A stretch of 8,404 bases of DNA, taken from the NCBI GenBank assembly GCA_012033095.1, contig JAAUPO010000070.1, positions 1 to 8,404 on the forward strand, written 5' to 3'. Under the pieces are notes generated by a model. It had not been told where the DNA came from. It made no database searches and was given only the letters and a program-made list of their open reading frames with translations. The stretch comes from Synechococcaceae cyanobacterium RL_1_2. GTDB lineage: Bacteria; Cyanobacteriota; Cyanobacteriia; Cyanobacteriales; JAAUPO01. Of the stretch, positions 1-8,359 are shown in pieces. Each line of letters opens with the position of its first letter. Position 1 is the first letter of the stretch. The translations under genes were made by a program, and so were the position numbers.

Positions 1-2667
1 AGCCAACTTTTATAAAAAGAGCGTAGCAATTTCAAGTTTTCCTCCGGTTCTTCCTCTAAAAACCGTTGAAAGGCACTACCGACACCATACCAAGCTGGCA
101 ATAAAAACCGAGTTTGTGTCCAACTAAAAACCCAAGGAATGGCCCGTAAGCTACTAAGATCTTTTTTCGCTTTACCTTGGCGGCGGGCTGGGCGAGAGCT
201 AATTTGGAGCTTACTAATTTCTTGAATGGGGGTAACCGATAAAAAGAAATCGAGAAAATCCGGTTGTTCATAGATTAATTTACGATAACTTTCCCGGGAA
301 TAGCTCGCTAATTGCTCCATGATTTCCCCCCAAGACGCAATATCATCGGAACCACTGCCCACTAAACTAGATTTGAGTACAGCGGAGGTAATACTTTCTA
401 AGTGGTATAGGGCTAAGTCAGGTAAGGAGTACTTAGAGGCAAGCACTTCCCCTTGCTCGGTAATTTTTATGCGACCATTGATGGTGTCGGTAGGTTGGGC
501 AATAATTGCTTCATAGGCTGGGCCACCACCCCGGCCGACGGAACCACCCCGACCATGGAAGATCTTCAAATCAACATGGTATTTTTGGGCTACTTGCTGC
601 AGGGCTTTTTGGGCTTTATGGATTTCCCAATTGCTACTCAAAAAGCCAGAGTCTTTATTGCTATCGGAGTAGCCTAACATGACCTCTTGCATGTTGACAT
701 GGCGAGAGTTACTGATATCACTAAACCCATTCGCTTCCATGGTGGCTAAGGCTTCGTAGCTACCAGCTAAAAAGGCCCGGTATAGGGGGAGGGCAAACAA
801 ATCCTCCATCACTTGGGGAGCTCGTTTGAGATCCTCTACCGTTTCAAATAGGGGAACAATGCGGATAGAACCGACCCCGGTGATCGGGTCAAACAGTCCG
901 GCTTCCTGGGCTAACAAGAGCACTTCTAACACGTCACTGACGTAATTAGTCATACTGATGATGTAGGTACGACAAATTTGTACCCCAAATTCTTCCTGTA
1001 GTTTTTTGAGGGTGCGGAACGTCTCGATCGTTTCATTGGTGGTGGTGGAAAAGGGTAAGCCACCGGAAATCAGGGGCCGTCTATTTTTTAACTCTTCTAC
1101 TAACCAAGCGGTTTTTTGCTCTTCCTTAAGGTCTTCGTAGGACTCTAGGGTTTGCATGTATCGAACGATTTCATCGATCGCTTCGGCGTGGCGGGAGGAA
1201 TCCTGACGAAAATCCAACTCTGTCAGGGTAAAGCCATAAATTTCCACTTGGGAAACGAGATTATCCAATTCTTTACAATCTAGGCCAATATCCCGCACAT
1301 TGTCTTGAATTAGTTTTAACTCAGCCAGGAATTCGCTGCTAGAACTGTAGATTCTGCGTTTTTCCTCTTCGCTTAGGGGTAAACCTTGGTAATTATTGGA
1401 TAAATTATTATTGCGTTCTTGGGTATAGGCTAACCGCTGACGAATATAGGTCAATTTAAGTCGATAAGGCTCCTGACGATACCGAATAGATAACATGTCG
1501 TAGATGCCGGGCATATCAATTTGATCCCGCTCTAAGGAATCTAGGGCATCTTGGGAAATGTTAGTCCAGTGGAGGGACAGGCTAAGGGTATCGGTTAATT
1601 TTTCTAGGGCTTCACGATACTTTTCAATAACTAAGTTACGTTGATAACAAGCGGTTTTCCAGGTTACTTCTGGGGTGACAAAGGGGTTGCCATCCCGATC
1701 GCCCCTACCCAAGAACCAAAGTAACAAAATTTATCCCTGGGTAGTTTGAGATTGGGAAATAAATTTGTAAGGATTGGCGTAGGCGATCAGCTAATTCTGG
1801 TAGGGCATCAAATAAAACCTCTTCAAAATAATGAAGGGTATAGTCCACTTCATCTAAAACCGTAGGTTTAAATTGATGTAATTCATCGGTATGCCACCAA
1901 AGGTTAATTTCTTCCCGTAGTTTTTGTTTAGCAGCTTGTACTTCCCAAGAACTAGCAAGACTAAGACTTGAGCAATTTTCTTCAGCGCGATCGAGGTCAG
2001 CTAAAATTTCAGCAATCCTGCGTTGTTTACGACGAATGGTATGGCGCACAATTTCTGTGGGGTGAGCCGTAAACACTAGACGAATATCTAGCTGATGTAA
2101 TAGTTGTTGGATTTTTTGAGGGGGCACATTGAGATTTCTCAACTGCTCAAATAAACCATGGAAAGTACTATTTTTTTTAATTCGTTCTTGTTCCTCATTT
2201 TCCCCATCCGTTTCGGCTTTCTGTTCTAGCACTAAGGGTTGAGCAAAAATTTCATTGTAATTTTTGATAATGCCAACTTTTTCCTTATTGTGGAGTTGGG
2301 ATTGTTGAGAATCTTGATAACTAACCCGCCTTAGTAGTTGTTGATCCCGCTGTTCGTAGTGCTGTTCAATAATGTTGATTAATTGAAAGTACAACGCCAA
2401 CGCCCGAGATGATTTAATCGCGTCATCTAAGTTCAGTCTCTGAATTAAATCGGCTAAGTTAACTTGCTGTTTACTACTGTTTTCATCTGGAGAGCCTTGA
2501 TCCCTAAGTTGTTTAAGCAGCGTAACTAAATCTTGACCACATTCTTTAACTAGAACGGATTCCCAAATTTCTTCAATTAGCTTCAGACGATATTGTAAAA
2601 ATAGGTTTGAAGTAGTGAATATGTCTGAACTAATAGCACTGACATCGGACCGGGCAAGGTTACTCAT
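1..2667 (-). CDS. ppc: Phosphoenolpyruvate carboxylase, 3' end cut by window, two frameshifts
   Basis: The product would carboxylate phosphoenolpyruvate with bicarbonate to oxaloacetate, the anaplerotic feed of the TCA branch, in the cytoplasm. Family motifs are visible in order: VFTAHPTE with the catalytic His at about residue 202; [41 protein letters not shown] (about 646-670); the glycine-rich loop [13 protein letters not shown] (about 519-557); and RAIPW (about 132-146). About 889 residues are present. Cyanobacterial homologues run to roughly 1,000-1,050, so about 130-160 C-terminal residues, including the catalytic tail, lie outside the window. Reading starts in one frame, shifts at the CCC run (plus 1754-1756) and again at the GGGG run (plus 1702-1705), each short by one base, then stays open to the edge. 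ATG at 2667 is preferred over an in-frame TTG at 2709, because the extra 14 residues look unlike the family. No Shine-Dalgarno is evident. Identity is very secure; whether the gene is really broken is not. Confidence 0.95.
1702..1756 (-). other. Double frameshift site in ppc
   Basis: On the coding strand, the Phe-Pro-Asn codons before LKLPRDKF need CCCC but only CCC is present (plus 1754-1756). The Val-Gly-Gly-Asp codons need GTAGGGGGCGAT but the run has four G (plus 1702-1705). Between the two points the family-typical stretch [16 protein letters not shown] is readable in the middle frame. After the second point [15 protein letters not shown] follows in the third frame. Without correction the first frame ends at a TAG at 1705-1707 after 320 residues from the ATG. 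Confidence 0.9.
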
Positions 2668-2734
2668 AGTGATGATGACGAAGAAAGTATGACTAACAAG
2701 GGATTCCAACCTTCTCTATGCATATTTAAGGGGT

Positions 2735-2749
2735 TGTCGTTCCACGACA
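2735..2749 (-). promoter_or_regulatory. Small perfect palindrome at the presumed ppc transcript start
   Basis: On the minus strand TGTCGT, a three-base spacer GGA, and ACGACA form a perfect 6-bp inverted repeat. It begins about 10 bases downstream of the candidate -10 box, so it would sit at the very 5' end of the ppc mRNA, or act as a DNA operator next to the start point. Its function is inference; a short palindrome of this size can arise by chance. Confidence 0.35.
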
Positions 2750-2758
2750 TAGTAATAA

Positions 2759-2787
2759 CATATACTGAATATTCTCAGTCGTGTCAA
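2759..2787 (-). promoter_or_regulatory. Candidate sigma-70-type promoter of ppc
   Basis: Reading the minus strand, a consensus -35 box TTGACA (2787-2782) is followed after exactly 17 bp by TATATG (2764-2759), which matches the first four bases of TATAAT. It lies just after the TPR gene stop codon and about 90 bp before the ppc ATG, which suggests ppc has its own start of transcription rather than relying only on read-through from the TPR gene. Sequence match only. Confidence 0.5.
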
Positions 2788-2796
2788 AAATGCCTA

Positions 2797-3912
2797 TTAT
2801 TGACCAAGGCTAGCAATGATTTCTCGAACTCGTTGGTGGTTATTGTTATTTCCTTGGGTCAGGAATAAATCCGCTGCGGTTTCTAAATCTAAAATAGCTT
2901 CTTCTGCTTCTCCAATCAAACTGTAGGTAACCCCCCGATTGCCATAGGCTTCGGCTAAGTCTGGACTCAGGGCGATCGCTCGATTAAAGTCCTCAATGGC
3001 TTTGACGTAATCTCGACGGTTTTTATAGGCTAATGCTCGATTGTTATAGGCTTGAACATAATCCGGATTGAGGGCGATCGCTTGATTAAAATCCTCGATC
3101 GCGGTGAGAAAGTTATTAATTTGAAAATAGGAAAAGCCACGATTATAGTAAGCAACGGCGGACTGGGGATTAATTCTAATGACTTCCGTAAAATCAACGA
3201 CCGCTTCCGCATATTGCCCTAAATTAGCGTGGGCGATGCCTCGATTTTCATAGGCAGTGGACGAATTGGGGTTAAGGCGAATAACTTGGGTAAAGTCAAT
3301 AATGGCTCGATCATAGTTTTGTCGATTTTGGTAAATTAACCCCCGATTGTTATAGGCCACCACCAAATTGCGATCGAGACGTAGGGCTTGACTATAATCC
3401 TCCAACGCTTGATCGTATTGCCGTTGGGTCGCATAAACATTTCCCCGACCAAGATAGGCAGGGGCATAATTACGGTTAATGGTAATGGCTTCATCATAGT
3501 CGGCCAAAGCCCCCGTGTAATTCTGCTGGAGCATATACAATAACGCTCGGTTAGTATGGGCCGCGACAAAAAACTGATCTAAGCGAATCGCCTCGTTATA
3601 ATCCGCTAAAGCACGATCAGATTGGTTTAATTGTTTGTAGGCATTGCCTCGATTATTATAAACTTCTGCTAAAAAAGGATTGAGATTTAACGCTTCACTA
3701 TATTTAGCGATCGCTTGATCATATTGTCCGTCCGTAAAATACCTATCTCCCAAATTAATATACTGTTGGGGGCTAACACTACGGGACGCAGGTAGCTCTT
3801 GGCCCTGCACTACGATGGCCAAGACAGGACTGAGGCTCAACGCTAACGTTAGAAAAAATGATCTTAAAATTCCCACAGAAAACAAAAATGACTTATAAAC
3901 TTCACGACTCAT
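2797..3912 (-). CDS. Exported or membrane-anchored tetratricopeptide repeat protein
   Basis: The 371-residue protein has a basic start (SREVYK) followed by a hydrophobic stretch at about residues 9-35 ending in VLAIVVQG. This looks like a signal peptide or single membrane anchor, placing the rest in the periplasm or thylakoid lumen or on the membrane. From about residue 50 to 355 it consists of nine back-to-back 34-residue TPR units with the usual W/N-x-x-G/A-Y/F and A-x-x-D-F/Y pattern, for example AYNNRGLIYQNRQNYDRAI and AYYNRGFSYFQINNFLTAI. TPR arrays are superhelical scaffolds for protein binding; the partner cannot be told from the sequence. ATG at 3912 is preferred over two in-frame TTG codons just upstream. 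The stop TAA is 129 bp before the ppc ATG, same strand. No catalytic domain is present. Such TPR proteins are common in cyanobacteria, so neither a specific role nor a link to ppc can be assigned. Confidence 0.9.
   Translation of the reverse strand: MSREVYKSFLFSVGILRSFFLTLALSLSPVLAIVVQGQELPASRSVSPQQYINLGDRYFTDGQYDQAIAKYSEALNLNPFLAEVYNNRGNAYKQLNQSDRALADYNEAIRLDQFFVAAHTNRALLYMLQQNYTGALADYDEAITINRNYAPAYLGRGNVYATQRQYDQALEDYSQALRLDRNLVVAYNNRGLIYQNRQNYDRAIIDFTQVIRLNPNSSTAYENRGIAHANLGQYAEAVVDFTEVIRINPQSAVAYYNRGFSYFQINNFLTAIEDFNQAIALNPDYVQAYNNRALAYKNRRDYVKAIEDFNRAIALSPDLAEAYGNRGVTYSLIGEAEEAILDLETAADLFLTQGNNNNHQRVREIIASLGQ
2972..3714. repeat. Three HIP1 octamers inside the TPR gene
   Basis: GCGATCGC occurs at 2972-2979, 3074-3081 and 3707-3714. 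HIP1 is the highly iterated palindrome abundant in many cyanobacterial genomes. Here each copy encodes Ala-Ile-Ala within a TPR unit (NRAIAL, NQAIAL, DQAIAK). The first two lie exactly 102 bp apart, one TPR repeat length. Confidence 0.85.
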
Positions 3913-4306
3913 CAACAATCCAATTGATGGGCTCCCCCTAATTATGACTTGATTATTTGTAAAATCATCCCCAAGCTAATTAAATCTTTAAATCTCAAGG
4001 AAAGTTTACGCAAAACCCTAGGGTCTTCAACTTCTACACATCAAGACTACCCACATAAAACAGCCAGAGCAAATCAAACATAATGTCATCTTTGGTTGAA
4101 TCCCAGCCCTAGGTTTACAAAAACACTCTCCCCCTAGATCCCAGAATTGCCCCAAAATTCTTCAGGATTTGGTAGGGTTATTACTGAAAAAAGATTAATC
4201 AAAATTTTGTAAATTCCATTAAGCTATTCATGGGGTAGCCTTACCGGGGCAAACCCTTTTATAATTGCCTCCGGATCAATCCTAATCTTTCAAGCCGCAA
4301 TAAACT
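3913..4306. other. Divergent intergenic region between the TPR gene and grpE
   Basis: This 394-bp AT-rich stretch lies between two divergent genes and should hold both promoters. I see no open frame with coding character and no RNA gene. A perfect 10-bp palindrome ACCCTAGGGT is at 4015-4024. CATAAT on the minus strand (3946-3941) is a possible -10 box for the TPR gene, without a convincing -35. No CIRCE element (TTAGCACTC-N9-GAGTGCTAA) is present in front of grpE. Confidence 0.6.
4260..4265 (+). promoter_or_regulatory. Candidate -10 box of grpE
   Basis: A perfect TATAAT lies 41 bp before the grpE ATG. At the proper distance upstream (about 4236-4242) no TTGACA-like -35 is recognisable, so it would need an activator, an extended element or an alternative sigma factor. 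Weak evidence. Confidence 0.35.
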
Positions 4307-5103
4307 ATGACAGAAGAGCAAAAACAATCTGATCTAAATCAAGAAGAGGCCATTAATCCCCCTGAGTCATCTTCTGATCCTGTACCAACCGATGTTGAAG
4401 TTGCAATAGAAACACCGGAAACAGATATGATTGAAACAACTTCCGCCTTTGAAGGCGATGGCGACCAAGAAGATTTAGTCTCATCGGATCAAGACCTAAG
4501 CTCTACCGATGCTCCCGATGATGAATTGATGGAGGAGCAAGAAGAAGATGATGAGATGATTGTTGCCCTTCAACAGGAAATTGCTGCCGTCAATGAACGA
4601 TTAATGGAGCAAATTCAAGAAACAGATAATTTCAAAAGTCAATATGCCCGTTTAGCTGCGGATTTTGATAATTTCCGTAAACGCAATGAAAAGCAAAAGG
4701 AAGAATTAGAGCTACAGGTCAAGCGCAACACCATCAATGAATTACTCGCTGCGATCGATAGCTTTGAGCGTGCCCGCTCCCATATCAAACCAGAAGATGA
4801 TGGAGAAATGACTATTCACAAAAGTTATCAAGGGGTATACAAGCAACTAGTAGAAGGATTAAAAAAATTGGGGTTTCCGCCATGAGACCTGAAGGCCACC
4901 CCTTTGATCCCAACCTCCATGAAGCCGTCATGCGCGAAGCCACCAATGAATACGATGAAGACATTGTAATCGAACAACTAGTGCGAGGATATATGCTCAA
5001 TGAAACGGTGCTGCGTCATGCCATGGTTAAGGTAGCTGCCCCATCGGAGGATTTAGCGACGGATGATGAACCCCAAAATTCAGATCCGGCTATCACTGAG
5101 TAA
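4307..5103 (+). CDS. grpE: GrpE, nucleotide exchange factor of DnaK, with one frameshift
   Basis: GrpE dimers release ADP from DnaK and so drive its substrate cycle in the cytosol. After restoring one base the protein has 265 residues. Residues 1 to about 85 are very acidic and presumably disordered. About 85-150 is a heptad-like coiled coil ([19 protein letters not shown] onward) containing the family segment [11 protein letters not shown]. The C-terminal head holds the GrpE signature, FDPNLHEAV and then [17 protein letters not shown]. The first frame runs into TGA at 4883-4885 after GLKKLGFPP. The second continues as [16 protein letters not shown] from an ATG at 4882. The point of loss is the GGGG at 4870-4873 (restoring GLKKLGVSAMRP) or, less likely, the seven-A run just before it (giving [12 protein letters not shown]). 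ATG 4307 has no clear Shine-Dalgarno. dnaK follows on the same strand, 887 bp away. Confidence 0.95.
4861..4885 (+). other. Frameshift site in grpE
   Basis: A run of seven A (4861-4867), TT, and four G (4870-4873) precede the loss of frame. Adding one G restores the family-typical Leu-Gly-Val; adding one A would give Ile-Gly-Val. The downstream ATG overlaps the TGA as ATGA, which mimics translational coupling of two genes, but both halves belong to one conserved GrpE domain. Confidence 0.9.
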
Positions 5104-5104
5104 T

Positions 5105-5255
5105 TTAGTAATTTAACTAGGGCGTGTCATCCATTAGCTATTAGCGTTAAAACGTTGATCCTGAGCCAGGTTCAGAAAATAAGTTTTAAACTGAAATCCT
5201 TAGCTAAGACAAAGTTTCAGGTTTAAATGATGACAGCCCCTAGTAGTTTAACTAG
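5105..5255. repeat. Imperfect 16-bp direct repeat flanking a small element
   Basis: TTAGTAATTTAACTAG at 5105-5120 and CTAGTAGTTTAACTAG at 5240-5255 agree at 14 of 16 positions, the last nine (TTTAACTAG) being identical. They abut the inverted-repeat-bounded element 5121-5239 on both sides, as a target-site duplication would. The alternative is that only the 4-bp CTAG next to each end is the duplication and the rest is older local repetition. The left copy begins two bases after the grpE stop codon. Confidence 0.65.
5121..5239. mobile_element. MITE-like element 1, 119 bp, non-coding
   Basis: The left end GGCGTGTCATC (5121-5131) and right end GATGACAGCCC (5229-5239) are terminal inverted repeats agreeing at 9 of 11 positions, with CTAG directly outside each. 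The interior has no open frame of interest but is strongly self-complementary. TTTAAACTGAAA (5185-5196) pairs with TTTCAGGTTTAAA (5215-5227) with one bulged base, and the loop holds the perfect palindrome CTTAGCTAAG (5199-5208). Short length, terminal repeats, flanking duplication and internal hairpin together suggest a miniature transposable element mobilised by a transposase elsewhere. A CTAG target would suit an IS5-family enzyme (inference). Confidence 0.6.
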
Positions 5256-5267
5256 AAACCCTCTTTA

Positions 5268-5395
5268 CTCAGTTAGGACTTTACGCACAAGCCCCCTAAA
5301 TCCACCAAATTTGCGGGACTTGCTTGAACGACTGTCCCCAAACATCATGGTTCCCATCACAAAATTGAAATTTTTGCGTAGGTCCTGTCAGTCCC
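5268..5395. mobile_element. MITE-like element 2, about 128 bp, non-coding
   Basis: The outer arms are CTCAGTTAGGACTTTACGCA (5268-5287) and, near the right end, TGCGTAGGTCCTGTCAG (5375-5391). They pair imperfectly: TACGCA/TGCGTA perfectly, AGGAC/GTCCT perfectly, with a one-base bulge between. Inside the left half is a second hairpin: AAGCCCCCTAAAT (5289-5301) against ATTTGCGGGACTT (5309-5321), 10 of 13 pairs. TA lies outside both ends (5266-5267 and 5396-5397), compatible with a TA duplication, but the exact boundaries are uncertain. Termini of the GACAGGACNTACGCA type are, from memory, frequent in cyanobacterial intergenic repeats. An ATG-started frame through this region (5227-5442) is judged not to be a gene. 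Confidence 0.5.
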
Positions 5396-5439
5396 TAGAC
5401 CCTAAATCCATAGTGCACTTAAGTGCAGAATATGGTCTA
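5396..5439. repeat. Long interrupted hairpin with perfect 14-bp palindrome
   Basis: The centre TGCACTTAAGTGCA (5414-5427) is a perfect palindrome. It is enclosed by CCATA/TATGG (5408-5412 with 5431-5435), or alternatively by TAGACC/GGTCTA (5396-5401 with 5434-5439). No T-run follows, so it is not a standard intrinsic terminator. It could be a protein-binding site, the remnant of a further small element, or part of element 2 to its left. Confidence 0.5.
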
Positions 5440-5596
5440 TAGAAGAAGCCATTGCCCCCTGCTCTAAGACCTTGAACAACATCCCAATCGCTTTACCGCC
5501 ATTGGAATTTTATTTATTAAGAAAGTAAACCCAGGGGAGAATTTACGGCGTAGAGCTTTAGGCTCCAAAGTTTAGAAGTGATCAAATTCCTCAGTT

Positions 5597-5622
5597 AAGA
5601 ACTATAATAACTATAGTTTTTT
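5597..5622 (+). terminator. AT-rich hairpin running into a T tract, weak terminator candidate
   Basis: AACTATA (5600-5606), loop ATAAC, TATAGTT (5612-5618) form a perfect 7-bp stem. The stem is extendable by three more pairs that consume most of the following T tract (5617-5622). Its low GC content makes it a poor intrinsic terminator. It lies about 500 bp after grpE and about 370 bp before dnaK. If functional it would separate the transcripts of the two genes. Confidence 0.3.
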
Positions 5623-5798
5623 AAGGATTTTTAATGCTTTAATTTCTGCTGGGAATAGACCTTTGCCCTGTGGAGGATACATTTAGCGTTTTTAATTACT
5701 TTATAGTTGTTAGTTTAGTTGTAATTTTGATTTAGAAGAAAATCCGGTGCTAAGATTAGGCTCAAGAAATTAAAGTTTGTTCAATAGTTTTTTGAGAA

Positions 5799-5824
5799 AA
5801 TTTACAAACTTAATTTACAAACTT
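5799..5824 (+). repeat. Perfect 13-bp tandem duplication
   Basis: AATTTACAAACTT occurs twice head to tail (5799-5811 and 5812-5824) with no mismatch. It lies about 170 bp upstream of the dnaK ATG and overlaps the candidate promoter, so it could be a pair of regulator sites or simple slippage in AT-rich DNA. Confidence 0.8.
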
Positions 5825-5829
5825 ATTTT
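5801..5829 (+). promoter_or_regulatory. Candidate promoter of dnaK
   Basis: TTTACA (5801-5806, 5 of 6 to the -35 consensus) is followed after 17 bp by TATTTT (5824-5829, 4 of 6 to the -10 consensus). It would give a leader of about 155 bases. The region is AT-rich, so chance matches are easy. No CIRCE-like operator is seen upstream of dnaK. Confidence 0.3.
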
Positions 5830-5901
5830 ATCCGTGGCATAGCTAAGATTTTTATTCTGGGGTTCAATTGCATAGGGCAAATTAACTTACATTACTACCA
5901 A

Positions 5902-5942
5902 TGATCTTTGAACTGTTAACCCCCTTTTGAAGATAAAGATCA
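5902..5942 (+). promoter_or_regulatory. Inverted repeat in the dnaK leader
   Basis: TGATCTTT (5902-5909) and AAAGATCA (5935-5942) are perfectly complementary 8-mers separated by 25 bases, ending 48 bp before the dnaK ATG. In RNA this would form a stem with a large loop containing a C5 run. In DNA it could be an operator with half sites about three helical turns apart. A role in heat regulation is only a guess from its position. Confidence 0.4.
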
Positions 5943-5984
5943 CATTCAAATAGGCAAGATATCGAGTTAATTAAGTACTATTAA

Positions 5985-8104
<2,120 letters not shown>

Positions 8105-8194
8105 TCGGTTGTCCCCCTATCCCGCAATCCCCCCAGGAACGATAGTTTTCTTTACAAAATAAGCCCTCGCAAAAGGGTAGTTGGGTCATTTTGA

Positions 8195-8220
8195 GATGAA
8201 TTTGAAAGATAAATTTGAAA
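8195..8220 (+). repeat. 13-bp near-perfect tandem repeat downstream of dnaK
   Basis: GATGAATTTGAAA (8195-8207) is followed directly by GATAAATTTGAAA (8208-8220), one difference in 13. It lies 90 bp after the dnaK stop in AT-rich non-coding DNA. The unit length equals that of the tandem repeat upstream of dnaK but the sequence differs. Within 8105-8404 I see no clear intrinsic terminator for dnaK. Confidence 0.65.
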
Positions 8221-8322
8221 ATTGATTGGTTTTAAAAATCTCGGCAAATATACTTTCTTGAAAATTTTCACCTAAACGTTCATCTTTATATTTCAGCAGC
8301 ACCCCGTAGAACGAACTGCCAT

Positions 8323-8340
8323 GGGATGGGGGGGAGGGGG
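8323..8340 (+). other. G-rich tract with G-quadruplex pattern
   Basis: GGG, AT, GGGGGGG, A, GGGGG in 18 bases can be split into four runs of at least three G with loops of 2, 1 and 1 bases. The tract lies between dnaK and the possible convergent gene. Given the single-base losses in G runs elsewhere in this window, the exact run lengths should be treated with caution. Confidence 0.5.
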
Positions 8341-8359
8341 TTCCGTGTTGATCCGCCCT

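Noticed and set aside
1..23. A fifth base loss at the very end of ppc (Trp followed by CT where Trp-Pro is expected)
   Set aside because: Only two bases of the codon are in the window, so a real Leu codon cannot be told from a missing C.
4150..4306. CIRCE / HrcA operator upstream of grpE or dnaK
   Set aside because: I looked for TTAGCACTC with a facing GAGTGCTAA in both upstream regions and found none.
4882..5103. A separate small gene starting at the ATG overlapping the grpE stop (ATGA)
   Set aside because: Its product is the conserved GrpE head including the family signature, continuous with the upstream coiled coil; it is the second half of one gene.
5227..5442. A 71-codon frame in the grpE-dnaK spacer
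   Set aside because: It spans the end of element 1, the hairpins of element 2 and the palindrome after it. Its codons are explained by these repeats and it has no recognisable protein character.
5468..5575. A 35-codon open stretch (DLEQHPNRFTAIGILF...) ending in TAG
   Set aside because: It looks somewhat protein-like, and one more missing base would join it to an upstream open frame. However, it has no start, is preceded directly by a stop, and matches no family I recognise; at most it is a gene remnant.
8105..8210. A 37-codon minus-strand frame facing the dnaK end
   Set aside because: It overlaps the dnaK stop region, has no coding character and no ribosome binding site.
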